Below, one piece after another: positions 50,101 through 60,259 of a DNA stretch of 64,000 nt; position 1 is the stretch's first letter, and the number at the start of each line of letters is the position of its first letter. Where the stretch lies: positions 1,623,501-1,687,500 of the forward strand of contig BROG01000027.1 of assembly GCA_030159075.1 (NCBI GenBank). Reading direction: 5' to 3'. This DNA is from Atrina japonica. Taxonomy: Eukaryota > Mollusca > Bivalvia > Pterioida > Pinnidae. The notes below the pieces were generated by a model. That model was given only the letters and a program-made list of their open reading frames with translations. It did not search any database and was not told the DNA's origin. The translations under genes and the position numbers were made by a program.

Positions 50101-51653
50101 GGACGAACCAGTCAATGGAAGAACTGTACACCTTGACTATCAAAAAGCGAGAGTACGTGAGGTCACTGAAGATGAATTACATTGAAATATGGGAACACGA
50201 TTTCTATGATCTTCTGGGAAGGTACGCAGATATGGCAAAGTTTGTGAATTCCCTTCACTTGCAAGAACGTCTTAGACCGAGGGATTCGTTTTTCGGTGGA
50301 AGAACAAATGCTACAAAAATTAATTACAAAACAACAGTGAAAGAACGGATTCATTATTTGGACTTTTGTTCTCTTTACCCTTTCGTCAACAAGTACGCGC
50401 GGTATCCCGTAGGACATCCAGTCATCGTCACCGATAATTTTGAAGACGTGAGGGCAGTATTTCGGAATTGCTAAGATCAGAATTTTACCTCCAAGAGGCT
50501 TGTATCACCCCGTCTTACCTGCAAAAATCAATGGTAAATTGATGTTTCCGCTCTGTCGCAAATGCGCAGAAAAGCAAACTCAACAAGGTTGTGTCTGCGA
50601 TGACGAAGATCGGTGTCTGACGGGTACGTGGTGCACGCCAGAAATAGAAAAGGCTTTGGATTGTGGTTACATTTTGCAAAAAATCTACGAAGTCTATCAC
50701 TTTGAGAGAACGGAACAATACGACAGTCGATCCGGAAGGGGAGGTCTCTTCGAAGGTTACATCAACATGTTTCTCAAGATCAAACAGGAATCAAGTGGTT
50801 GGCCCGAGTGGGTTCAAACGGAAGAAGATAAACTGGAATATATAAATCAGTATCGGGAGAAAGAGGGTATCTGTCTAGATGTCAAAAACATCAAAACAAA
50901 TTTAGCCTTACGCTCCATCGCCAAACTGTTGCTCAATTCTTTCTGGGGTAAATTTGGTCAACGGCTCAATTTACCACAGACTTCGTTCTTTCACGATTCT
51001 GAAGCTGACCAGTTTTTTCAGTGCATCAGCGACCCTTCTAAACTGATCAATGACTTTTGCACCGTTTCACACGACATTTTGCAACTCTCCTGGGAAAATA
51101 GAACCGAATCGGTTATGGAAGACTTTCATACCAATGTCTTCATCGCTACATTCACCACGTGTTGGGCAAGACTGAACATTTACAATGTACTAGAGATGTT
51201 GCAACAACGAGTGCTTTATTACGACACGGATTCGGTTATTTTCGTGAGTAGACCGGACGATGACGATCCGGAGGTGGGATCATTCCTGGGGCAATTAACC
51301 AGTGAATTGAAATTCAACGATTACATCGTGGAATTCGTTTCGGGAGGCCCAAAAAATTATGCTTACAAAACAGCGATGGGTCAGGAAGTATGCAAGGTCA
51401 GAGGATTTTCTCTGAATTATATGAACAGTCAGATCATCAATTTCAAATCCATGTTGGACGTGATCTCATCGCCGGATGACTTGGCAGGGGATCAAACCGA
51501 TGAACTGATATAGTTTTTTAATCCTCGTAAAATTTCAAGACTGAAACTCCAGCGTAAAGTTTATAATCGCCCCGAATCAAAACATACAAGATGGTCTACA
51601 ACAAACGTGTCATTCAAAAAGAGACTTACGATACCTTACCTTATGGGTATTGA
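47106..51653 (+). pseudogene. polB: Polinton protein-primed family B DNA polymerase, frameshifted
   Basis: The start at 47,106 follows a TATATTTACAG acceptor-like site. The N-terminus is a C2H2 finger (C-x2-C-x12-H-x3-H) and a poly-Ala stretch from (GCC)n. Exonuclease motifs: DYE (about 48,681), HNLKGYD (about 49,062) and EYCRSDVDIL (about 49,449). Polymerase motifs: DFCSLYP (A, about 50,361), KLLLNSFWGKFGQR (B, about 50,922) and YYDTDSV (C, about 51,216). The C-terminal end is TYDTLPYGY with TGA at 51,651. Catalytic residues are intact, but the frame shifts near 47,456, 48,095, 50,455 and 51,515, with another change near 51,580. A TGA at 48,324 falls where a cysteine is expected. It replicates the element from protein-primed ends. 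Whether the breaks are real or sequencing indels is undecided. Confidence 0.9.
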
Positions 51654-51782
51654 AAAAAAAAAAAAACATGACATAACAGGTGAACTGGTGACATTTTATT
51701 TATTATAAATATGTTTTTATTAATTTATTTTATTTTATTATTATTATTTTAACATATCATATACTTTGTCAGTTTAACAAAA

Positions 51783-52280
51783 TTAAAATTTAAGCCACTT
51801 TATGTCCGATTTCTTTGTCATTCTGTCCTTGAGAAATCCAGGAGGTGCACCACTGGTTTTTTGATATACCATGTATCCCGTTCCAAACTGAACGTCATCA
51901 TCACCGGAAGTCATTGGATGTTGTAAACTGTCTTTGTTGGTGATCAACGAAGGGCGCATGTTGTTGTCCGGAAGTGCACTGTAAAAATGTCGAAATCCTA
52001 CTGGTCGATCGGATGATGCATCTTTGATTGATTCCTTTATGTTTGATCCCTCAACGGTTTTCCCTTTGTGTATTATTTGATCTGAATCATTCCAGCGTAT
52101 TATGTCTCCTCCGTCTTTGTCTATGTGTGCCATCAACTGTTTAGCCTTTCGATCATCTCGCGGGGTCGTGTTTAATTCGTTGTCCTCATTTTTCTGGTGA
52201 ATTCGATTCGGACTCGTTTGACGTCTCTTTGTCAACATATCGTATTTCTCTTTGGGCATTAGTATCAATTCCTGTGCCAT
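51783..52280 (-). CDS. Conserved small Polinton protein ending in DIKWLKF
   Basis: 165 codons, open throughout. It starts MAQELILMPKEKYDML and ends KSDIKWLKF, an N- and C-terminal pattern I associate with a recurrent Polinton open frame of unknown function. The middle is hydrophilic and acidic, with no catalytic motif. It is the last gene of the minus-strand block, converging on the polymerase with a 130-bp AT-rich gap, and its start overlaps the end of the upstream frame. A virion-associated role is inferred from its position downstream of capsid genes. Confidence 0.65.
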   Translation of the reverse strand: MAQELILMPKEKYDMLTKRRQTSPNRIHQKNEDNELNTTPRDDRKAKQLMAHIDKDGGDIIRWNDSDQIIHKGKTVEGSNIKESIKDASSDRPVGFRHFYSALPDNNMRPSLITNKDSLQHPMTSGDDDVQFGTGYMVYQKTSGAPPGFLKDRMTKKSDIKWLKF

Positions 52281-52593
52281 GGTCCGTCAATGTGTTGAAA
52301 AACGGTTTTAAAAACCAAGGTAATATTCCGTTCTTCTTCGCGAGTATGCTAATTTTTTTCCTCTTCTTTAGTCGCCGATTGGTAATTGTTTTCAGGAACT
52401 TCTCGTGAGGTCGAAGTTTACGGACGTAGTGGGGTGTGATGGGAATCGTACCCTTGTAAATATTTAAAGCTATTTCGCACAATACACGTAGTTGCTCATC
52501 AGTTATGGTCTGAATTAACACCTTTCTCTGTTTTTTGCTGGTTTCGCTCAATAGTCGTATAAAGTCCAATTGCGATTGCACTGCTCGGTTCAT
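52186..52593 (-). CDS. Conserved basic small protein (LCEIALNI-KG-IP family)
   Basis: 135 codons, helical N-terminus, then LRVLCEIALNIYKGTIPIT, a basic patch with LRPHEKFLKTI and RRLKKRKK, and NGILPWFLKP. The second element in this window encodes a homologue (63,699 to the edge) with ICEVVYNILKGVIPLT, a matching basic patch and GGVLP, so this is a core gene of both. It resembles small basic proteins common in Polintons/adintoviruses. A minor virion or membrane-active role is a guess. The C-terminal 30 codons overlap the next gene and may follow a frame change. Confidence 0.65.
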   Translation of the reverse strand: MNRAVQSQLDFIRLLSETSKKQRKVLIQTITDEQLRVLCEIALNIYKGTIPITPHYVRKLRPHEKFLKTITNRRLKKRKKISILAKKNGILPWFLKPFFNTLTDHGTGIDTNAQREIRYVDKETSNESESNSPEK

Positions 52594-52632
52594 CGCGTTG
52601 TAAATGATTATCCCCGGAATATGTCTTCTGTT

Positions 52633-53333
52633 TTATGCTTTGGGTGCATAGACAATGATGTCTTCATCCGGTAATATGCGCGTGCGCAGTCTGTACTTTT
52701 CAGGTGTAGTGGGTGACATGTCTATGACAAGGTAACCGTAAGGAGCGGATGTAGCTTTGTCGTATGCATCTTTGAAAAATTTACTTTTACCTAGGGAATA
52801 CTTGACTTCCAAACGTGATAACCTGTCTGGCGTCACGGACGTTTCTAAATAAAATGATATAATGACAGTTAAGAGAAATCGTTCTGGCATATTTTCCCGG
52901 CATGTATAAATTCTGCGTAAGAAACAACACTGTCACACAGTGGTGATGTGCGGTGACACAGAAAAGATGCATGGCATCCTGACTCTGCGTTACTCTGTTT
53001 AATAAATCGTCCAAAACCAACAGCGTGTGATTTGAACCGCTACTCCAAGTATCGATGTCACTCTTACTCGGTAAAACCCTCATGTAAAACCAGTTCGGGA
53101 ATCGTTTTTTTCCATTTCCTCAAACATGGTCTGATACTCGCCATATGCATATACTATTTTTCTGTGGTCGAGTTTCAAACATTTTATCAGCATATTTCAT
53201 TATCTCAAATGTCAATGTAGTCTTCCCCGACATTGTGGGCCCTGATTAGCATAATTGTGGTCGGAGTATGGAATGGTAAAAGAGTCTTTCTCTCCATGAC
53301 TCGTCTTTTCAAACTGAAACGTGCGTCTCTCAT
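52633..53333 (-). pseudogene. Polinton packaging ATPase (FtsK/A32-like), frameshifted
   Basis: The start MRDARFSLKRRVMERKTLL is at 53,333. Walker A is GPTMSGKTT at about 53,245-53,220 and Walker B is TLLVLDDLL at about 53,025. Then come a sensor-like VLFLTQNLYMPGK, YIILFRNVRDARQV and a C-terminus PDEDIIVYAPKA with stop at 52,633. About 230 residues, the normal size. Frames change near 53,250, 53,110 and 52,800. This enzyme class pumps the genome into the capsid. Its presence with capsid and protease genes supports a virion-forming ancestry. Confidence 0.85.
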
Positions 53334-53562
53334 CACTACACTTTATTTTGAAAGAAAACCCAAGAAAATCTGATGTATCATATTTTAATTGGTTAATAAT
53401 ATTATCAAATCATAGTACAATATCGCATGTACACTGGAGATTTTTTTTTTTACATATTCATAAAACGAACCTATCTGCATAGTTAGTGAGCTTAATGGTC
53501 TACGATAAGTTAGATCATATTTTTATTTTGTTAATTACATAATCACATAACAATACACTACC

Positions 53563-54031
53563 TTATGTACATAGAAAATATCTTTTTACATATTCATAAA
53601 CGAACCGATCTGCAGAGTTACTATCCCTCAAATTTCTTATTAAAGTATACATCTTGATATTGCGACATTTCATCAGTAAATAACATAAAAGAGTACGTGG
53701 TGGCCACACGTGACGGCATCTTGTTTCTGTACAATTACGTTGTTGTAAATACACTGATCTGCATTTTGTTTAAGGAATGATTCAAATCTGCTGTGGTAAT
53801 GATCTGGCGTTTTTCCTAGACTGTCGTAGAATTCTGCTTCGTATATACCATAAAAGTAAAACACAACCCAATGTTCACCTGGTAGGTAAGATTCTTCTGT
53901 GTTACAAAATAAAAGCAGCAGGACGTGTTCCAACATTTTCTGGTAATGTGTCGGGAGAAAATATTCCTTTAACTAATGTCGATAGACAAAGCGTCTTTTT
54001 TAACAGCACATGCTAATTGTTCTGTGTTCAT
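53563..54031 (-). pseudogene. Adenain-like cysteine protease, frameshifted
   Basis: It starts MNTEQLACAVKKDAL at 54,031, overlapping the capsid stop codon (ATGA). The catalytic text is GEHWVVFYF (His), FYDSLGK (Asp/Glu position) and QKQDAVTCGHHVLFYV (Gln and nucleophile Cys), as in adenovirus and Polinton maturation proteases. Frame changes lie near 53,975, 53,925 and 53,700. The 3' end (VYEYVKRYF) is followed by a short tandem duplication, since similar sequence recurs at about 53,450-53,490. The role is capsid protein maturation during assembly. Confidence 0.85.
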
Positions 54032-55339
54032 ACTCTGGTGTACTTGACGTCTCTGCTATGATCCACTTCCAGAAGAGCTGGGAATTCTGCACACGCAATA
54101 CAGTTTAGCGTTTCTGTAGTGCTTGCAGCAAATTTTGCTTCCAATCTGACATTACCTTGTCGTACAAGGTTTATATACTCTTCGCCAAAGTCGTTTGGTG
54201 CCAGGGTAAATGCGTAAATGGCATAGCCGTTGCTGAAATTCGATCTATCAATAAGTAATCCTGCGTTCTTGTTCCATTTTTCTGACGACTCAAATAAATT
54301 AACAAAAGCTGTCACGAAATTGTTGACAGTGAGTTTCATTGGACGGGCAGGAACACTTTCCCCATTGACATATAGACCTATCTCATCTACCAAGTGTTGG
54401 AATCTGAACGGATTTCCTGTGTATATTCCATTAACTGCGGCTTGGCTGACAAAGACGAAATATGCCTTGGATGGCAGGTTGTTTTGACCAGACATTTTGC
54501 CAGATAAATGTACCGGAACCGGATGCACATGTGTTCATTTTGATTTCCGTTCGTGTCAGCGGATATATTTGCTGTGGTATCTTTTAGTAATTCGGCGTGA
54601 TTGATCAGCACTCCACTGTCTACTTTGATCATACAAGCTTTAAAAGCCACGTCTAGCAATTCTATTTTGTACTCTGGGGAGGTCTCGCTGCTCATAAAGA
54701 AGAATGACGGTCGACTCCTGAACAATTTAAGATGAATATCCACGCCGTTCACCAGATATTTATCCATACAAAATATGTCTTCGTATAGGGGTCCTTCCAT
54801 GTCGAATACATCACTATCCTTGGTATATGTATTTCTATATATCAAACCTGCGTTTGAACCACCCACTATCTTAGGGTCGTCTAAGTTGTTGTCATCCATA
54901 AAGAATAATTGTGATTCTAGTTGAGAGCTGGTGACGTCATTTCCGGAAGACATGATCAGTTTTAGGTAGGCCTTCCATGGATAATGATTAGTATTCAAAG
55001 ATACTAATTTTCCGTTCATGTACGTATCGATTTGCGACCACATTGATTGTAGAGGTAAATTTGATGGGGCCTACGTTCTCTTTGAGTGCCAGTTGTGTAC
55101 CATCCCCTTTCACGACCTTACATTTTTACGTAGAGCCGACTTCTTCGCATATCGATGTATTCACTTCCTTGTCCGGGTATAGATATTTCAACTGGGGTGT
55201 CCTGTGTATTAAAAGAGGAAATCGGCCTGCATTCTGAAAAATATATCTTTTCTACAGCCACTTGATTCGACGGTACTGTGAATATCGACAATTCCGCTGG
55301 CTGTGCTATCGTTTTTATTTTGTCCGAAAGGTATGCCAT
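54028..55339 (-). pseudogene. Hexon-like major capsid protein (double jelly-roll), frameshifted
   Basis: It begins [20 protein letters not shown] at 55,339 and ends KYTRV at 54,028, about 435 residues. Diagnostic text: [64 protein letters not shown], then QAAVNGIYTGNPFRFQH and NGYAIYAFTLAPN. This matches the protein annotated in invertebrates as F54H12.2-like, which is the Polinton hexon. Frames change near 55,110, 55,050, 54,570 and 54,510. The stop overlaps the protease start. It forms the icosahedral shell in related viruses. Confidence 0.85.
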
Positions 55340-55341
55340 GT

Positions 55342-55803
55342 CTATTTTCTGGTTTTCTTTTGAAATATGTTATACTCCTGTGCAGCTGTGGAACGTTTTC
55401 GTGAAACCGTTTTTTTTTTTCTATTATGTTTAGTCGTAGATTTTCTTTTTTTCGCAGTTTTAGTAATCACTTTTCTTTGACTCTTCTTCTTTTTACGTCT
55501 TGCACCGTCACTGATCCTCTTATTACTGGAAGAACGTTTTCTTTTCCTGTTTTTAATAGTATTTGTTAGAGGCACATGCGGGGTATTTTCTTTAACAGCC
55601 TCTTTTAGTTCTGACTTTGCTCTCTCTTCAACTGCTGCAACGGGTGTTACCTGCTTTCCAACTAACACTTGATCTACTTCTTTATCTATGTGAGGATCGA
55701 CGGGTATCATGTACGGTTTCTTTGTAAATGTACCCGCGACTCCACTTCCTCCACCTTTTTGACGACCTCTGTATCGACCTGGATCAAAATTTCCATTGAT
55801 CAT
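55342..55803 (-). CDS. Lys/Arg-rich virion-core-like protein
   Basis: 153 codons, intact. The N-terminus is Gly-rich and polar ([20 protein letters not shown]); the C-terminal half is extremely basic ([37 protein letters not shown]). It stops 2 bp before the major capsid start. Basic DNA-condensing proteins comparable to adenovirus pVII/pX occupy this place in adintoviruses. That function is inferred from composition and position, not from homology. Confidence 0.65.
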   Translation of the reverse strand: MINGNFDPGRYRGRQKGGGSGVAGTFTKKPYMIPVDPHIDKEVDQVLVGKQVTPVAAVEERAKSELKEAVKENTPHVPLTNTIKNRKRKRSSSNKRISDGARRKKKKSQRKVITKTAKKRKSTTKHNRKKKTVSRKRSTAAQEYNIFQKKTRK

Positions 55804-55883
55804 ATTTTTGTAAAATGATCTCCATACCCTGGGGTCGGATATATATACATTGATCCTGACATCATAAGCTAAATGGTAGTTGT

Positions 55884-56281
55884 TTAAGTTGTAGTGTCAC
55901 CCGTCACCTTATCTTCAATAAATGAGGCTACTTGTCCGTTTGCGTCCTTTATATAGATGTGAATGTCGCCGAAATGGGCTACTCTGAGTGGTATCTCCAT
56001 TGGTAAAGAGAAGATAATGTTACCGAATTTTTCAACATACACCCTTCTGAGTAATGGGATCTCCCTTTCTCCTACAATGGTATCGTCCCAAATATTACAG
56101 CACACTAAAAGGTCGAGAGGTATCGAAGTCTTCCCCGGATGAATACAAAATTCAAGTAATGATACGGACCAAAATCCAGACAACGAAAACGGTGTAGGAA
56201 GATGTACCCAATAGTCGTAAGGTTTATTGTCCTTGTAATACGTGTCCTGTCCGAGGATCTCAGAATCATCCGTACGCTCAT
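55884..56281 (-). pseudogene. Penton-like minor capsid protein
   Basis: ATG at 56,281 (MSVRMILRSSD). After a frame change near 56,190 the text runs SGFWSVSLLEFCIHPGK, LLVCCNIWDDTIVGE and VAHFGDIHIYIKDANG to a stop at 55,884. The pattern of a short N-terminal strand, a pro-leu-x-G-x-W-x-V-x-L-x-E strand and a C-terminal IHIYIKD strand is that of the single jelly-roll minor capsid (penton) of Polintons. It sits between the core-like protein and the integrase, as expected for the capsid module. Confidence 0.6.
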
Positions 56282-56325
56282 GTTGATTCAGTATCTATAG
56301 AACATTGTTCACGTATCTCCGGTTT

Positions 56326-57465
56326 TTATACAGGTTTCACATCGTGCGCATTGATCCATGAATTGAACTTCTTTGGCCAATGTAACCACTTTACAAAGTA
56401 CTGTTATTTTTTACCGTTACCTCTAGTATTCAATATCTTCTCTATCTTCCATTGTTGATCTTCGGTCTTGTTCACTTTTTGGAGCTCTTGTGTGTAGAAT
56501 GTACCAGAAATGGGTTCGTCAGCAAAGTCCTTTAATCTGTACAGTGGGATTTCCTTGACTGATAAATCGTTTCGTGATTATGAATATTTCTCCCTGTCCA
56601 TTTTTTCTCCGTAATCCCTTTGAAATGGATGTTTGAGGTGAGTGATACGTACTCTATCATTAACCCTGAATTTATACACCAATCTTTTTGTTTTATTTCT
56701 TTTCCTTTTGTTCTGGTTTTTTGGTACTCTGTAAAAGTTTCGTTCCCGTTCTCGCGAGATAGGCTTCGAGTCTTACTTCGTCCTCGTTTTTTCTTATTTA
56801 CCTGAGATGGCGTAAATTTTCCTAAAGATCTAGAAGGAGTATCATTTATTCCTTTGATAATTTCAGGGAGGACGTCGATATACCGATACGAGTTTTTCTC
56901 GGTAAACATTCTGTACATTCTGCTTTTTATTGTTTGTATTGCCCTTTCGGCAAAATTACTTTTAGTTTCGTTCTGGGTCAATATGAGTGTTATACCTTCA
57001 TCATTCAGAAATTTGGAAACCATTTTGTTCTGAAATTCGCCTCCCTTGTCCGTTCTTAATAACTTTGGTTTACGACCAGTCTGGAAGATTAATCTCAGTG
57101 CCTTCTCCATTTCTATTGCCGTTTTATTTTTCATGGGAACAGTGAAAATAAATCTAGAGAATACGTCTTGTATGACTAATAGGTATTTGATGTCGTCATT
57201 GTATTTACTTAAGTTTTTTACGTCCATCAAGTCAGCATCCCATTGAGTATCTATCCCCTGTACGACAATATGACGCCTCTTGAATTTTCTCTGGACTCTT
57301 TTCTGAAGAGAGTAAGCGTCCTTATCCGATAGAAATTGTTTTATTTTTTGCAATCCAATTCGGAATAACTGCTGTATATAGTTTACCTGGACCGGCGTAC
57401 GCTGCGGGATGTTTGGTATCGGTCCACATATTATCGAGGTATCGTTCTTCTTCCTTCGTCAACAT
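56326..57465 (-). pseudogene. Polinton integrase with C-terminal chromodomain, broken
   Basis: Start MLTKEEERYLDNMWTDTKHP at 57,465. Then comes the N-terminal AAYAGPGKLY signature, and the RVE core with DTQWDADLMD (first Asp), LRTDKGGEF (second Asp) and FAERAIQTIKSRM (Glu region). An SH3-like part and a chromodomain-like end follow (WKIEKILNTRG, FVKWLHWPKKFNSWI), stop at 56,326. A frame change near 57,350, another near 56,800 and an in-frame TAA near 56,410 break the gene. It catalyses insertion with the 6-bp duplication seen here. The chromodomain may direct it to modified histones. Confidence 0.9.
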
Positions 57466-57716
57466 TTTGTATTGTGATAGTGTCACGCTCTACCATATCT
57501 ATATATGTATAAAACATAGTTGTTTCACTATGATTTCTGCGTCATATACGAAATGACTACCCTATGACATAAAAAAAAAAACAACAACAATAAAATATTG
57601 TAAAATATGTTTTATTTATAAGACATCAAATTTATTACATCAATGTCCTTTCATATATATTGTATACAATTACATTATTGTTTTTAATCACTTTGGTGAA
57701 TCAATGTTCAGTCTTT

Positions 57717-58478
57717 TTACATCAAATCCGTGTATCCACATGGGTTGCACCTTGAACATTGAATAGCAACCAACGGACTTTGGTGATCTAATCTATCTTC
57801 ACAATATTCAACAGAATCAATTTCGTCACCAATCATATCTTCCACACACTGCATGACACCTTTCAAATTATCCCACTGTTTGAATGTAAGTGCAATTCCT
57901 TTTTTCGTAGGTCTCAATTCTTTTTCATTCTCCGATAAAAACCATCGTCTGATGTGTATCAATGAGTATCCTTTTTTCAAAGTTACTCTGTAATTGCTGC
58001 CAAGATGGACAGAGAAGTCAACGTTATCCCCCTTTTCGTACCTTGAAATAGCGTCATCTACATCAGTTGTATATTTTTTGCATAATTTAGACCACTTCTC
58101 CAAATCCAGTGCTATCCCACGTTTCGTAGGGTACATCGGTCGGTCTGGTGGGTTTTCATAGAATCTGATGTGTATCATTCTCATTCCCTCAAATGTATTA
58201 ACCACAACGTAAACGTTTTCACCAATGTCCAGTTGACAAACTGGGTCTCTCTTCGGACAGCCACCAGCATAATGTCGACCATCACATGTTTTACATTGAG
58301 TCCAGTAGTCTTCTACTTCTTCACACTCTTCTACATTAATGGCTTCATTTGACTTCAGAGAGACTACATCAGGTACGTCATTTTCTGTATCCGAACATAG
58401 TTTCTTTCTCTGAATCGTCTGCTCTTCGACTTCGATAATAGATCGTTTCTGACACGGTTTATTTGATAGTTCTGTCAT
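57717..58478 (-). CDS. Tandem PC4-like single-strand DNA-binding protein
   Basis: 253 codons, completely open. Residues 1-60 are polar and acidic. A Cys cluster (CKTCDGRHYAGGCPKRDPVC, residues 62-81) precedes two copies of a PC4/p15-type fold: residues about 84-145 with MIHIRFYE and PTKRGIALDLEKW, and about 155-215 with LIHIRRWFLSENEKELRPTK and KGIALTFKQWDNLK. A CxxCxxC tail (241-247) ends the protein. PC4 domains bind single-stranded DNA as dimers and act in transcription and replication. Two in tandem could give an intramolecular dimer. It is the first gene inside the right terminal repeat. Intact while neighbours are broken. Function is inferred. Confidence 0.7.
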   Translation of the reverse strand: MTELSNKPCQKRSIIEVEEQTIQRKKLCSDTENDVPDVVSLKSNEAINVEECEEVEDYWTQCKTCDGRHYAGGCPKRDPVCQLDIGENVYVVVNTFEGMRMIHIRFYENPPDRPMYPTKRGIALDLEKWSKLCKKYTTDVDDAISRYEKGDNVDFSVHLGSNYRVTLKKGYSLIHIRRWFLSENEKELRPTKKGIALTFKQWDNLKGVMQCVEDMIGDEIDSVEYCEDRLDHQSPLVAIQCSRCNPCGYTDLM

Positions 58479-58845
58479 ATTGTTAACTTGAAGCTCTTAG
58501 GTGATAATTCAGTCGTATTTTAATTTTTTACTACCAATCTAGACGGCTTATATATATATACTTTTTGTATGTGTTGTGCAATTTTTAATAAACATTAATA
58601 GCAACCAAACAGCGCAGACTGCGTATCTAATTGCAACTACGTATCAGTATATTTTTTCATCGTCTACATTTTGGTTAATTTGAATATGAGTACGTGTTGT
58701 GCAATTTTTACGTGACATTACTACCAGCCAATCAGTGTGCGCTGGGTATCTAATTACAAGTGCGTATCCGCTTTTTTTTGCATCGTCATCATTTTGGTCG
58801 ATTAGAAAATGAATATCGCTCATCAAGTTTTAGTTGAAATAGTAA

Positions 58846-59135
58846 ATGACAGCCTCAGCATTTATTCCTGCTATGTCATCGTTTTTAATTTTCTATCAGC
58901 ACATTTGATCTATTTCAATACTTAGAAAGCATGACCTCATCCTATTTTATCTGCTTACAGCGCATTTTGGTTCTTGTATTTGTAATTAATTAGGTGTTAA
59001 TTAATTCAAATACGACCACTAAAAGTTGTTACGTCATCTTTACCTATTATCTATTTCCTAATTTACATATTAATTATTCATATGCATACATCAATATGCA
59101 AATGAGCCAACACGGATATACCCCCTTATGCAGCA
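58846..59135 (-). repeat. Right terminal inverted repeat of the Polinton
   Basis: Ends ...TACCCCCTTATGCAGCA, the complement of the left terminus. Similarity stops at about 58,846, where the left arm continues into ATCATTATGCTTTACTAC and the right arm does not. Confidence 0.95.
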
Positions 59136-59141
59136 AGTGTC
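59136..59141 (+). repeat. Right target-site duplication AGTGTC
   Basis: Identical to 36,867-36,872. The pre-insertion site would read GGAAATT-AGTGTC-TTCCTCC. Confidence 0.9.
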
Positions 59142-59690
59142 TTCCTCCAAAGCTGGAAATGTGACTTTGTGAGCCTCGGGGCTGTCCGTGTAACATTATA
59201 TAGCCTCAAAAGTTCCTCTGGTAAGTCGAAAATGCTGGCGAAGCTGTAATTAAAACAAGCAATTATACATACCTGCTACATCTCTCTGCATCCTCACGTC
59301 TGTTCATTGCCAGTGATAATATATACAGAGTAGTTAGGAATGGTTTAGGGCTTAAAGCCCCAAAAAATAATTTTGCAGAGCATGCCTTCTGTAACTCTAA
59401 ACGAATAAGCCGCAAACAGCAGCTACATGCTCTTTCGAAGCCATTTTGTTTTCTTAAAACATATAACTTGAAACATCGAGTTTTTACGAAACAGAAATAT
59501 GTTTGTGTTTTCTCAAAACATATTTGAAAACATCGAATCAGGATCCTGATTTTTTAAAAACATTGTACTGAAACGTGTTTCAGATTATTGTAAAATAAAT
59601 ACAACCCTGGTTAAATCATGTGAATTAGAAGATTTGGGGAACAAAGTTTGTCCAATAGGTTGCAAATTGATAAATTGAATAAAGACATCA
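59142..59690. other. Host flank right of the Polinton, no gene seen
   Basis: No open frame or RNA. Some GAAAC/ACATAT-rich text resembles the left flank (36,720-36,860), consistent with a once-continuous host segment. Confidence 0.4.
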
Positions 59691-59699
59691 GAGATCTAC

Positions 59700-60240
59700 A
59701 CCAAACTGAACATCAATATTCAGGATGTCCGTGGGACAAATATACAAATCTGGTGAACATTGGACAACATGAGGTGGGATCAAGTGACATGGAGGATTAG
59801 GCATCTCGTGTTGACCGATCACACCCGCCGCGAGTCCATAATCAAATTCAAATTAAATAAGTGAGGAATAAATCCCCGTCACAATTGGAAGGACTCAATA
59901 ACCGCTTTCGAACAGGTAACTCAACATTTCATTTTATTTATTGAAACAGGGTAATTGCAATCAAGGTCATTGTGCTGACCGTAAAATTTGCGGACATTTG
60001 TTGACATCATACGCGATTCTCGGGATCCCTGTGACCATGACTTATCAGTAAGATGTTTCCCTGTATATATGAAATGTTCATATATAGAATACGCTCTGGC
60101 ATATCGGATCATTTGTGAAAAATAAACGCCAAATGCAGGTGATTGCGGAATATTACTACTTAGATGGGCAAACTGACGATGAGAAAGTCGAAAACGTCGC
60201 GTTCGTCGTATAGCTTGGATGTAAGTAAAATGTCCAAGTA
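59700..60240 (-). mobile_element. Penelope-like fragment, minus strand
   Basis: The minus-strand text has IRYARAYSIYEHFIYTGKHL and RKFYGQHNDLDCNYPVS (about 60,110-59,930). The inverted tail ATCACACCCGCCGCGAGTCC, near 59,820, precedes the host flank. It is the C-terminal RT part plus 3' UTR, with frame changes. Confidence 0.75.
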
Positions 60241-60259
60241 GGAAAAAACGTGTGTGCTT

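Larger units (their letters stand above)
36873..59135 (+). mobile_element. Polinton/Maverick element, complete (22,263 bp)
   Basis: It is bounded by about 290-bp terminal inverted repeats and a perfect 6-bp target duplication. It encodes the full Polinton core: protein-primed DNA polymerase B, retroviral-type integrase with chromodomain, packaging ATPase, adenain-like protease, hexon-like major capsid and penton-like minor capsid. Accessory genes are a tandem-PC4 protein and an acidic spliced gene. Capsid genes place it in the adintovirus-like group, able in principle to form virions. The length exceeds the usual 15-20 kb, explained by a nested hAT (about 3.1 kb), a non-LTR fragment and duplicated subterminal repeats. 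The polymerase is on the plus strand; all other core genes are on the minus strand and converge on it. Confidence 0.95.

Noticed and set aside
47450..51580. Programmed frameshifting in the polymerase
   Set aside because: Several frame changes at unrelated sequences, plus similar lesions in other genes, fit decay or indel error better.
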